Below are positions 1 to 6,990 of a DNA stretch of 11,016 nucleotides, piece by piece (within the stretch, counting starts at the first letter, position 1; each line of letters opens with the position of its first letter). The stretch lies in contig SHZL01000066.1 in assembly GCA_009692275.1 (NCBI GenBank), forward strand, positions 1-11,016. Direction: 5' to 3'. A program made the translations under genes and the position numbers. The notes below the pieces were generated by a model. That model was not told the origin of the DNA. It worked only from the letters and a program-made list of their open reading frames with translations, and did no database searches. Origin of the DNA: Lysobacterales bacterium. GTDB taxonomy: Bacteria > Pseudomonadota > Gammaproteobacteria > Xanthomonadales > SZUA-36.

Positions 1-200
1 TAGGCAGCAATTTGATGTCGCAAAACCCCTTGCGCCAGCATTTTGGCCTGGGTGGCGCCGCAACCATAGACCAGGTAAAAGTAACCTGGCCATCCGGCAC
101 GCAGCGCATACTGACCAACCAGAGCATCAACCGGATTCTGCTGGTCACGCCGCCTCCTCCGGCAGAGCCTCCCATCTTCAACAACGGATTTGAATCGTGA
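1..200 (+). CDS. ASPIC/UnbV (CRTAC1-like) repeat protein, C-terminal fragment
   Basis: Only the last ~66 codons are visible, and the frame is open to the left edge (first full codon at position 3). The residues SQNPLRQHFGLGGA followed by VKVTWPSGTQ match the ASPIC/UnbV domain, which usually closes secreted FG-GAP/VCBS beta-propeller proteins of the CRTAC1 type. These are extracytoplasmic proteins, and most have no defined reaction. After the domain come a proline-rich linker (PPPPAEPP) and the tail IFNNGFES. This resembles the IFxDGFE C-terminal tails of many exported proteins in Xanthomonadales-type bacteria and may be a sorting or anchoring tag (inference). The TGA stop at 198-200 overlaps the GTG start of the next gene. 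The full length, signal peptide and propeller repeats lie outside the window. Confidence 0.8.
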   Translation, partial: GSNLMSQNPLRQHFGLGGAATIDQVKVTWPSGTQRILTNQSINRILLVTPPPPAEPPIFNNGFES

Positions 201-580
201 ATACAACGAGAGTCAGCTGTCCCAAGTGTTTCGCCAACATGGAACCGGTGCTGTTGCTGGGCATGACCATCCAGCGCTGTAGCTCCGGATGCAAGGGTCT
301 GTGGTTCCGGCCGGAAGACCTGGCCATTCTGCGACAGGATAAATGGTTGGCCGGGCACGTTCCGGACACTGGCTCGGTCAGGTTAGGCAAACTCTACAAT
401 CGCATTCGTGACATTCGCTGTCCGCAGTGCAAGTCGGAAATGAACAAGGAATCTGACACAGATCAGCCACACATTATTTACGAAAGCTGCCCCAACGGGC
501 ACGGTGTGTTTCTCGATGCGGGTGAATTCACCGATCTCGTACACAAAACGTTTTGGGACCGCTTCAAGTCAGCGCGCTAG
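197..580 (+). CDS. Double zinc-ribbon protein (zf-TFIIB family)
   Basis: This 127-residue protein has no signal peptide and is probably cytoplasmic. Two tandem zinc ribbons of the zf-TFIIB type are visible. The first has C8-x2-C11 and C28-x3-C32, followed by GLWFRPEDL. The second has C75-x2-C78 and C98-x3-H102, followed by GVFLDAGEF. The short helix with Trp/Phe-x-[DE]-x2-[DE] after each ribbon is typical of the family. The second ribbon appears to use His as its fourth ligand. These ribbons bind zinc and are thought to mediate protein or nucleic acid contacts; no specific role is established. The GTG start at 197 is chosen because the first zinc ligands begin seven residues later and because GTGA overlaps the upstream stop, which implies translational coupling. 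No clear Shine-Dalgarno is seen. The hydrolase gene follows after 17 bases. Confidence 0.8.
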   Translation: MNTTRVSCPKCFANMEPVLLLGMTIQRCSSGCKGLWFRPEDLAILRQDKWLAGHVPDTGSVRLGKLYNRIRDIRCPQCKSEMNKESDTDQPHIIYESCPNGHGVFLDAGEFTDLVHKTFWDRFKSAR

Positions 581-583
581 GAA

Positions 584-590
584 AAGGAGA
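584..590 (+). promoter_or_regulatory. Ribosome binding site fixing the hydrolase start at 598
   Basis: AAGGAGA lies 7 bases before the ATG at 598. It supports this ATG, directly before a signal peptide, over the in-frame upstream GTG-type extension starting at 553, which would overlap the zinc-ribbon gene by 28 bases. Confidence 0.75.
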
Positions 591-597
591 TTTCACC

Positions 598-1668
598 ATG
601 GGCTTTCACACACAAGTGCTCCTTAGTCTTTTCCTGCTGGCCCAAAGTGTCCAGGCTGTGGCCGCCGACCCGGTCACTGCCTCCGGGACTTTCTCGGTGG
701 GCACCATTCAAGCCGGGATGGGTGAAGCGGTATCGGGCTATCTCGAGATTACCGCTGCTGGCGACGCAGGAACGCGTATCCCGGTCAGCATCATTCGCGG
801 CGTGAAGCCGGGGCCGGTGTTGGCCCTGATTGCCGGAACCCACGGTTACGAATACGCTGGAGTCACTGCCTTGCAGGAACTGCGGCAATCGATAAAGCCG
901 GCCGAACTGGCCGGCACCCTCGTGCTGGTGCACATCGCCAACCCGCCTTCCTTCTACGGGCGCACCATTTACACCGGCCCGGTCGATGGCAAAAACCTGA
1001 ACCGGATGTATCCCGGAAAAGCAGACGGCAGCGTGAGCGCACGTATTGCCGACAGCATTACCCGTAACGTGATCGTGCAGGCGAACTACCTCATTGATCT
1101 GCATGCCGGCGATGGCAATGAGGCATTGCGGCCCTATGTATACATGCCGGTAACCGGTAACGCGGAACTGGATGCAGCCAGCCGCGGACTGGCAGTGGCG
1201 TTTGGCCTGGATCACATCGTGATTGACGAGGGCAGGGTGTTACCGCCGGAAGCCTCGCTCTATACCGACCAGACTGCTCTGTCGCGGGGTATTCCTGCCA
1301 TTACCACCGAGACCGGGCAATTGGGATCCAATGATGCGTACTGGGTGGGGATGGCAGTACACGGAATCGAAAACGTCATGCGTCACCTGCACATGCTTGA
1401 GGGCGAAGAGAAGCCCAACGAGGCGGTGGTCTGGTTGACCGGCTACGAGGTCATTCGCAGCCCCGAACAGGGGATATTCCGCGCTGCCGTGCGTGATGGC
1501 TACGCAATAGCTGAGAACGGGCTGCTCGGAGTGCTGGTGGATCCATTTGGCGAACTGATCATGGAACTGCGTGCGCCCTTCGCCGGGGTGGTGAATTACG
1601 TGGTTGCAACGCCGCCGGTCAGCGCCGGTGAACCGGTAGCCATGATCAGCCGCATCAAGCCGGATTGA
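598..1668 (+). CDS. Exported succinylglutamate desuccinylase/aspartoacylase-like M14 metallohydrolase
   Basis: This 356-residue protein has an N-terminal signal peptide (hydrophobic core ~6-18, probable cleavage after residue 22 or 23), so it acts in the periplasm or outside. The AstE/AspA branch of M14 zinc carboxypeptidases hydrolyses amide bonds of N-acyl amino acids or related small amides. The expected residues are visible: zinc ligands H82 and E85 in THGYE, substrate-contact N135-R136 in NLNRMYPG, third ligand H169 in IDLHAGD, and catalytic base E238 in TTETG. After ~275 comes the beta-rich C-terminal domain (GVLVDPFGE, APFAGVV) seen in the succinylglutamate desuccinylase-like subfamily. 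True AstE is cytoplasmic and sits with arginine-succinyltransferase genes. Neither holds here, so AstE itself is unlikely and the substrate is unknown. It probably shares a transcript with the upstream zinc-ribbon gene. Confidence 0.85.
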   Translation: MGFHTQVLLSLFLLAQSVQAVAADPVTASGTFSVGTIQAGMGEAVSGYLEITAAGDAGTRIPVSIIRGVKPGPVLALIAGTHGYEYAGVTALQELRQSIKPAELAGTLVLVHIANPPSFYGRTIYTGPVDGKNLNRMYPGKADGSVSARIADSITRNVIVQANYLIDLHAGDGNEALRPYVYMPVTGNAELDAASRGLAVAFGLDHIVIDEGRVLPPEASLYTDQTALSRGIPAITTETGQLGSNDAYWVGMAVHGIENVMRHLHMLEGEEKPNEAVVWLTGYEVIRSPEQGIFRAAVRDGYAIAENGLLGVLVDPFGELIMELRAPFAGVVNYVVATPPVSAGEPVAMISRIKPD

Positions 1669-1672
1669 GGCC

Positions 1673-3460
1673 TTACACAGCGCGCGAGATGATGTCCATG
1701 AAGGCCGCACCATGCCGTTCCAGCTTGACCTTGCCTACCCCGTTGATGGCGAGGAATTCAGCTGCGGTCGCGGGCCGTTTGCGGCTCATTTCGATGAGCG
1801 TTGCATCGCCGAAAATAACATAAGGCGGTACGCCTTTCTCTTCTGCCAGTTGCTTGCGCAGCACCCGCAGGCTTTCGAACAGTTGCGTGGACCGTCCGTC
1901 CATACCCATTGCGGCTGCTGGTTTTTTGACGGCTTTCTCGCGGATGCGCGGACGCGCCAATAGCAGGTTTTCCTGTACTCGAAGGATGTCCTGGCCCCGT
2001 GCCGTCAGCTTCAGGACCGAGAAATGTTCGAGGTCCTGCAGCAGGTAGCCATGGTGGATCAGTTGCCGCGTGATCGACAGCCACTCGGCCTGTGAGTATT
2101 CGGCACCGATGCCATAGGTGGACAGGCGCTCGTGGCCAAACTTGCGGATACGCTCGTTATCGGCGCCGCGCAATACATCCACCACGTGCTTGACGCCAAA
2201 GGATTGCCCTACGCGATATACGCAGGAAAGCACCTTGCGGGCAGCTACGCCGGCATCGAATTGTTCCGGCGGATCCAGGCAAATATCGCAATTGCCACAG
2301 TCCACCTGCATGACCTCACCCAGATAACCCATCAACACCCGGCGGCGACAGGTCAGGCTCTCGGCGAAATCCACCATGGCGTTGAGCTTGTGTGATTCGA
2401 TGCGCCGCTGCGCGTCATTGGCATTTTGCTCCAGTTGGTAGCGGGCGGTGGCGACGTCCTGCGTGCCAAACAGCAACAGCGCCTCCGCCGGCAGGCTGTC
2501 GCGCCCGGCGCGGCCGGTTTCCTGGTAGTAGCCTTCCAGGTGTCGTGGCATGTCATAGTGCACCACGAAGCGCACATTGGGCTTGTCGATGCCCATGCCG
2601 AATGCCACGGTGGCGACGACTATGGAAAGATCGTCCCGCAGGAACTGTTCCTGCACCCGCTTGCGCGTTTCCGCCGGCAGGCCTGCATGATAGGCTGCCG
2701 CCGGGTGACCTCGCTCGGCCAGGTGCTGGGTCACTTCCTCCACGCGTTTGCGCGACAGGGCGTAGATGATGCCGGCTTGCTTTTCCCTGCCTTGCAGGAA
2801 GTGCAGCAGTTGCGCCTGTGGACGGTGTTTTTCCAACACCGTGTAGCGAATGTTGGGACGGTCAAAAGATGTAATGAATCGTTTGACCGAGTGCAGGCCC
2901 AGCACACGTACGATGTCCTCGCGGGTCTGCGGGTCGGCAGTGGCCGTCAGGGCAATGAAGGGAACGTCCGGAAAGTAATCCCTGAGGCCGCCCAGCGCCG
3001 CGTATTCCGGCCGGAAATCGTGCCCCCAATGGGAGACACAATGCGCTTCGTCAATGGCCACCAGGGCGAGCGGAACAGACTCCAGGCTTTGAATGAAATC
3101 CGCCTTCATCATGCGCTCGGGCGCTACGTACAGCAGGTCCAGTTCATCATTGTGCAGGCGCCGCAGCACTGACCTGGCCTCCTGGGGATCCAGCGTCGAG
3201 TTATACATGGCAGCATTGACGCCATTGGCCAGCAATGCATCCACCTGGTCTTTCATCAATGAAATAAGCGGCGAAATGACAATGGCCAGGCCGGGCCTTT
3301 GCAGGGCAGGCAACTGGTAGCACAAGGACTTTCCACCGCCCGTTGGCATCAGCACAAATGCGTCACCACCGGCGATCACGCGCTCGATGATTTCCTGCTG
3401 GAAGGGCCGGAATTGCTGCAGGCCAAAGACCTGTCGCAGTGTGTCGTGGATGGAAGTCAC
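1673..3460 (-). CDS. recQ: ATP-dependent DNA helicase RecQ
   Basis: RecQ unwinds DNA 3'-5' in recombination and fork repair (RecF pathway). This 595-residue protein has the full canonical layout, close to the ~610 of E. coli RecQ. Motif 0 is FRPFQQEII (17-25). Walker A is PTGGGKS (39-45). DEAH is at 137-140, followed by the aromatic-rich loop around WGHDFRPEY. Motif VI is QETGRAGRD (313-321). The RQC zinc site is C371-x16-C388-x2-C391-x2-C394. A winged helix follows at ~405-495 and an HRDC domain at ~522-595. The start is GTG at 3460. It overlaps the TGA of the upstream sulfotransferase-like gene (GTGA) and has only a poor Shine-Dalgarno, so translation is probably coupled to that gene. The TAA stop is 4 bases from the converging hydrolase stop. 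No residue appears lost. Confidence 0.97.
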   Translation of the reverse strand: MTSIHDTLRQVFGLQQFRPFQQEIIERVIAGGDAFVLMPTGGGKSLCYQLPALQRPGLAIVISPLISLMKDQVDALLANGVNAAMYNSTLDPQEARSVLRRLHNDELDLLYVAPERMMKADFIQSLESVPLALVAIDEAHCVSHWGHDFRPEYAALGGLRDYFPDVPFIALTATADPQTREDIVRVLGLHSVKRFITSFDRPNIRYTVLEKHRPQAQLLHFLQGREKQAGIIYALSRKRVEEVTQHLAERGHPAAAYHAGLPAETRKRVQEQFLRDDLSIVVATVAFGMGIDKPNVRFVVHYDMPRHLEGYYQETGRAGRDSLPAEALLLFGTQDVATARYQLEQNANDAQRRIESHKLNAMVDFAESLTCRRRVLMGYLGEVMQVDCGNCDICLDPPEQFDAGVAARKVLSCVYRVGQSFGVKHVVDVLRGADNERIRKFGHERLSTYGIGAEYSQAEWLSITRQLIHHGYLLQDLEHFSVLKLTARGQDILRVQENLLLARPRIREKAVKKPAAAMGMDGRSTQLFESLRVLRKQLAEEKGVPPYVIFGDATLIEMSRKRPATAAEFLAINGVGKVKLERHGAAFMDIISRAV

Positions 3461-4545
3461 TGGCCCGATGTTCCCATGGTTTTTCTATCCACGAGTGGAA
3501 ATGCCGGGGGTGAACGCAAGGCGTCCGGCAGGGAAAGGCGATCAAACCAGCGCAGCGCTTCCCGGATCTCGCCGCGCAGGTGGAAGCCCTGGGTTTGCAG
3601 CTCGCTGCGGCGGGCCTGCGCACTGAATGCGCGGGCGGGATTCTTCGCGTGCGCTTTAACCGCCGGGTCCTCCAGCCCGGAGACTATGGCCTGCCTGCTG
3701 GTTTCCACAGCGAAATAATCCGCCAGGGCCAGCAGCGTTTCTGCCGGTTGGTCCAGCAGGACGTCGCAATCCAGGGATCGAAATGCGCCGGGCCCGTGGA
3801 GTGCACTCGCGCAGGCGTAATCCGCCAGGTGCATCAACCAGCAGTAAGCCGCTGCAGCAGGGTCCGGCAGGCCTTCCGGGTCTATCCAGAGAATGTCCAG
3901 CCGTTCAGCCTTGGCCGGGGTCATCAGCTTCAACAGCAGGCGGCAAAAGTTCCTGCGCTCGGCGGATTTGAGCGTTGAGGTCAGGAAACTCTGCAGGTCT
4001 GAATAGATGAACACACCTTTTGCCCTGCCAGGAAACAGGCGGGCGATGTCGTGGGTTAGTACGATGCTGAAATTATGCGTCTTGATCACTGGCAAGCGGC
4101 CGGATTTTCCCGGCCGGACCAGGAACGACAGCCCGGTACGCAGGAAGCGGTCCCAGGCAGCAGCATTTTCAAACTGCTGGTAGGTTTCATCGGCAAAATA
4201 GAACGAGGCCTGGGTCAGCGCGTACGGCTCTTTCAGGGACCGGCCCATGCCAGTTGCATCGAGGCAGCGCGCAAGGTGGGTCGAACAGCAGAATGCCGAG
4301 TGATAAATCATGCCGAATGCATGCGCGGTTTGCGGCCCTGCTGCCTGTTCGGCCTGGCGGGCAAACTCTTCCAGCCCCAGCCGTAACTCAACCGGTTTGT
4401 TCAGTTCGCGGTGGTCAAGGAACGAGGTTCTGCGCAGTTCACGCTCGTTCAGGCGAATGAACTGCGCATCGCCAAGGCCGAGAACGACACCCGGGACTTC
4501 CTCGTAGCGATTAAGGAACAACTCAGGATCGGTGAATACATTCAC
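3457..4545 (-). CDS. P-loop sulfotransferase-like protein
   Basis: This 362-residue protein has no signal peptide and is probably cytoplasmic. The segment YHSAFCCSTHLARCL (81-95) fits the 5'-phosphosulfate-binding loop of PAPS-dependent sulfotransferases. It is followed by LKEP (104-107), VIKTHN (153-158) and a segment resembling the 3'-phosphate-binding motif (IYSDLQSFLTSTLKS, 180-194). I recall similar FHTAFCCSTLLAR-type proteins annotated as sulfotransferase family in proteobacteria, but the acceptor is unknown and catalysis unproven. The loop is unusual in having paired cysteines where classical enzymes carry SGT. The start is GTG at 4545; no in-frame ATG lies nearby and an in-frame TGA occurs 27 bases upstream. 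The gene sits 89 bases downstream of the amidohydrolase gene and overlaps recQ by four bases, so it drives recQ translation. An out-of-frame ATG with AGGAG lies 28 bases upstream of the start. Confidence 0.65.
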   Translation of the reverse strand: MNVFTDPELFLNRYEEVPGVVLGLGDAQFIRLNERELRRTSFLDHRELNKPVELRLGLEEFARQAEQAAGPQTAHAFGMIYHSAFCCSTHLARCLDATGMGRSLKEPYALTQASFYFADETYQQFENAAAWDRFLRTGLSFLVRPGKSGRLPVIKTHNFSIVLTHDIARLFPGRAKGVFIYSDLQSFLTSTLKSAERRNFCRLLLKLMTPAKAERLDILWIDPEGLPDPAAAAYCWLMHLADYACASALHGPGAFRSLDCDVLLDQPAETLLALADYFAVETSRQAIVSGLEDPAVKAHAKNPARAFSAQARRSELQTQGFHLRGEIREALRWFDRLSLPDALRSPPAFPLVDRKTMGTSGQ

Positions 4546-4601
4546 TGAACTGCACCCGCCAGGCTGCGCTCATTGCTCCTGGCCACTGCCGGGGATGACT
4601 G

Positions 4602-4627
4602 CCGCCGATCATTACCGCCGACCATTG
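4602..4627. repeat. Short imperfect tandem repeat in the amidohydrolase-sulfotransferase gap
   Basis: Two adjacent 13-base units, CCGCCGATCATTA and CCGCCGACCATTG, match at 11 of 13 positions. They lie just after the amidohydrolase stop, in the 89-base gap between two co-directional genes. No function is evident. It may be simple slippage. Confidence 0.5.
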
Positions 4628-4634
4628 CCAATGC

Positions 4635-6341
4635 TCACTTATGATGGCGCAGGTAGATAGTGTTGCCGCCCACAATGGTTTGCTCTATCTGCACAGCCAG
4701 TAACTCGTTCTCCGGCACGGTCATGATGTCGCGGGAAAGAATGGTGAAGTCAGCCAGCTTGCCGGCTTCGATGGAGCCCTTGATGTTTTCTTCAAATGCG
4801 CCGTAGGCGGCATTCAAGGTATAGGCCCGGAGCGCTTCGGGTCGCGTCAGTTTCTGCGACGGCTCGTAACCATTTTCCGGCAAGCCGGCCAGGGTCTTGC
4901 GGGTAACCAGGGCATAAAAGGATGCAATCGGGTTCACCGGTTCAACCGGCACATCGGTGCCATTGATGATGATGGCACCGGAATCCAGCAGCTTGCGCCA
5001 GACGTAGGTGCCTTCCTCAATACGCGCTATGCCCAGGCGATCGATGGCCCAGGGCCGGTCCGAACTCAAATGGATGCCCTGCATGGAAGCGATGACGCCC
5101 AGTTGCGCAAAACGGGCTATGTCCTGTGCGCTCAGGTGCTGCGCGTGTTCAATGCGGAAGCGTGCGTCTGAATGCTGGCCGTGAAAGGCAGTTTCGAACT
5201 GGTCCAGTACCTCGCGGTTGGCGCGGTCGCCAATGGCATGGACGCACAACTGGAAGCCGGCCTGCAGAGCTTCCCGGGCCACAGTCAACACCGTTTCCAT
5301 GGGTATGCTGGCGCTGCCACTCCAGTCGGGCCGGTCGCTGTAGGGCTGCAGCAGCCAGGCGCCGCGTGAGCCCAAGGCCCCGTCAGCGACCAGCTTGATG
5401 GCCCGGATGGTAAGGAAATCGTGGTCTGCATCGATTTCCGGTCCCTTCTTCAGCCATTCAGCCAGCAAGCTCTGATCCCAGCCAGCCAGCATGACCCATA
5501 ACCGGCTGCTCAGCTTGCCCTGTGCATACAGTGCGCGGTAGGCATCAATATCTGCCTGGGTACTGCCGGCATCCTGGAAGCTGGTGATGCCATTGCGGGC
5601 AAGCTCGTTCAGAGCCAGGCCCAGGGCCTGTTGGTTGTCGGCAGCCGTTTTCACCGGCAACGCGCGGTACGCCAGGTCCATGGCATTCTCGGTCAGGAGG
5701 CCGGTGGCCTCTCCATTGGCGTCCTTGATGATCTCGCCCCCCTCGGGGACAACCGTATCGGCGTTAATACCGGCAATCTGCATCGCCCTGGCATTGACCA
5801 TCAGGGCGTGGCCGCTGGCATGGTTCAACAGCACTGGATTATCCGGGCTGACTTCGCTGAGCAAGCCGTGCGTCTGGAATCCTTTGACCTCGACCGGTGG
5901 CGGCGAAGTCCATTTGCTCTGGTGCCAGCTGTTGCCAATGATCCACTCGCCGGGTTCGGCAGTCGCAACCGCCGCAGCTACCTGCGCCACTATGTCGCTG
6001 TAGGTCTTGGCCCCGGAAAGATCCAGCTCCCTGAGGCTGTAGCCAAAACTCATGATATGTCCATGGCTTTCAATGAAACCGGGGATCATGGTGTTTCCGG
6101 CGAGATCCAGCATTCTTGTGTCGCTGCCAGCCCATGCCTGCGCATCCTCCCGGGAGCCGGCAAACAGGACGCGGCCATCTGCCACCACAACCGCTGCAAC
6201 TTCCGGCTGGTTTGCTGCCATGGTGTAAATGGGACCGCCAAATATCAGCAGTTCCCCGGTGGTCGCAGCCTGGCCCAGGGTGCTTGCGCACAGCGCCAGA
6301 AGTCCCAGCAGGCGGATAAGTAGCTTGCTTGTGTTGTTCAT
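4635..6341 (-). CDS. Exported amidohydrolase, YtcJ/AepA-like (Amidohydro_3)
   Basis: This 568-residue protein has a signal peptide (core ~7-18, likely cleavage after GQA at 25), so it is predicted periplasmic. It belongs to the amidohydrolase superfamily, YtcJ/Amidohydro_3 branch, whose metal-dependent TIM barrel hydrolyses C-N bonds. Visible signatures are the N-terminal beta-sandwich strand LLIFGGPIYTM, metal ligands H93 and H95 in ESHGHI, candidate bridging lysine K316 in IKLVADGALGSRGA, H368 in VHAIGDRANREVLD, H399 in RIEHAQH, and the active-site Asp D463 in NGTDVPVEP. The closing barrel strand is GSIEAGKLADFTIL. All expected ligands are present, so it should be active; the substrate cannot be read from sequence. 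The ATG at 6341 lacks a recognisable Shine-Dalgarno (upstream bases are CTGCCCCCATTCC) but begins exactly at the signal peptide. It diverges from the 6455 gene and may head a transcript that includes the sulfotransferase-like gene and recQ. Confidence 0.9.
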   Translation of the reverse strand: MNNTSKLLIRLLGLLALCASTLGQAATTGELLIFGGPIYTMAANQPEVAAVVVADGRVLFAGSREDAQAWAGSDTRMLDLAGNTMIPGFIESHGHIMSFGYSLRELDLSGAKTYSDIVAQVAAAVATAEPGEWIIGNSWHQSKWTSPPPVEVKGFQTHGLLSEVSPDNPVLLNHASGHALMVNARAMQIAGINADTVVPEGGEIIKDANGEATGLLTENAMDLAYRALPVKTAADNQQALGLALNELARNGITSFQDAGSTQADIDAYRALYAQGKLSSRLWVMLAGWDQSLLAEWLKKGPEIDADHDFLTIRAIKLVADGALGSRGAWLLQPYSDRPDWSGSASIPMETVLTVAREALQAGFQLCVHAIGDRANREVLDQFETAFHGQHSDARFRIEHAQHLSAQDIARFAQLGVIASMQGIHLSSDRPWAIDRLGIARIEEGTYVWRKLLDSGAIIINGTDVPVEPVNPIASFYALVTRKTLAGLPENGYEPSQKLTRPEALRAYTLNAAYGAFEENIKGSIEAGKLADFTILSRDIMTVPENELLAVQIEQTIVGGNTIYLRHHK

Positions 6342-6454
6342 GGAATGGGGGCAGTAGTCGTGGTGGAGTGGTAAAGTTTACTGGGCAAGAACAAAATTAG
6401 CCATCGACGTCACTCAGGCACAACACAAACCCTAACTAACAAAGGCATTCAGAT
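6342..6454. promoter_or_regulatory. Divergent intergenic promoter region
   Basis: This 113-base gap separates two divergently transcribed genes for exported proteins, so both promoters must lie here or nearby. It is more AT-rich than its surroundings around 6371-6400. A short odd-centred palindrome, GTAAAGTTTAC, is at 6371-6381. AAAGG at 6441-6445 is a plausible ribosome binding site for the gene at 6455 (spacing 9). I could not assign a convincing -35/-10 pair on either strand. Confidence 0.5.
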
Positions 6455-6943
6455 ATGAGATGTGTTCTCAAGGCCCTGTTAATCGCTGCAGCCCTGGTAA
6501 ATGCAAACCTGGCCATGGCCGCCGATGATACTGCCGAACTTGCCCGGATGCTGAATGAGTTCCTGGCGGGCGCATCCGTCGACGATGCGGCAGCGCATGA
6601 TCGCTTCTGGGCGGCAGATCTGATTTACACCAGTTCCAGCGGCGAACGGATCGGCAAGGCCGATATCATGGGCGGGCTCAGTGCACCTGCGCCGGAAACT
6701 GTGGATGCCGCTGATAACGTCGAAGCAGCCACGGTCTACACCGCCGAGGATATTCGCATCCAGCAGTACGGTGACACCGCCATCGTGGCGTTCAAGCTGG
6801 TTGGAACGACATCGCGTGCGGGAGAAAACACCGCGGCCCCGGCGGAAGTCTTGTACTACTACAACACTGGCACGTTTTTGCGCCGGGATGGCATGTGGCA
6901 GGCGGTCGCCTGGCAGGCAACGCGTATTCCAGCAGCCCCGTGA
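6455..6943 (+). CDS. Exported NTF2-like protein (DUF4440/SnoaL-like)
   Basis: This 162-residue protein has a clear signal peptide (positive R2/K6, hydrophobic 7-20, cleavage after AMA at 22), so it is predicted periplasmic. The mature part of ~140 residues fits one cone-shaped NTF2-like alpha+beta domain. It has an N-terminal helix (AELARMLNEFLAG), the segment DRFWAADLIYTSSSGERIGKADI typical of DUF4440 proteins, and then the strands IRIQQYGDTAIVAFKLV, LYYYNTGTFLRRDG and WQAVAWQATRI. Members are small-molecule-binding or isomerase/hydrolase-like, with no conserved activity. AAAGG at 6441-6445 serves as ribosome binding site for this ATG. The DUF2785 gene starts 47 bases downstream on the same strand, so the two probably share a transcript and compartment. 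Confidence 0.8.
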   Translation: MRCVLKALLIAAALVNANLAMAADDTAELARMLNEFLAGASVDDAAAHDRFWAADLIYTSSSGERIGKADIMGGLSAPAPETVDAADNVEAATVYTAEDIRIQQYGDTAIVAFKLVGTTSRAGENTAAPAEVLYYYNTGTFLRRDGMWQAVAWQATRIPAAP

Positions 6944-6990
6944 TGTTGCAGGGCGGGGGGCTGCATCGCTCCAGAAAACGACTGACCCAA

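Noticed and set aside
553..597. N-terminal extension of the M14 hydrolase
   Set aside because: It overlaps the zinc-ribbon gene, lacks a ribosome binding site and would bury the signal peptide. The ATG at 598 has AAGGAGA at good spacing.
2426..3172. Plus-strand 248-codon open frame
   Set aside because: It is antisense to recQ, whose helicase motifs are intact. The translation shows no recognisable domain.
5631..6323. Plus-strand 230-codon open frame
   Set aside because: It is antisense to the amidohydrolase, which carries all metal ligands. No independent signature is seen.
6947..6975. Possible hairpin with G-rich loop between the NTF2-like and DUF2785 genes
   Set aside because: The stem is only TGCAG/CTGCA and no T-run follows, so neither a terminator nor a riboswitch can be supported.
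6895..6990. GTG-initiated extension of the DUF2785 protein
   Set aside because: It overlaps the NTF2-like gene by ~49 bases and puts 32 residues in front of a clear signal peptide.
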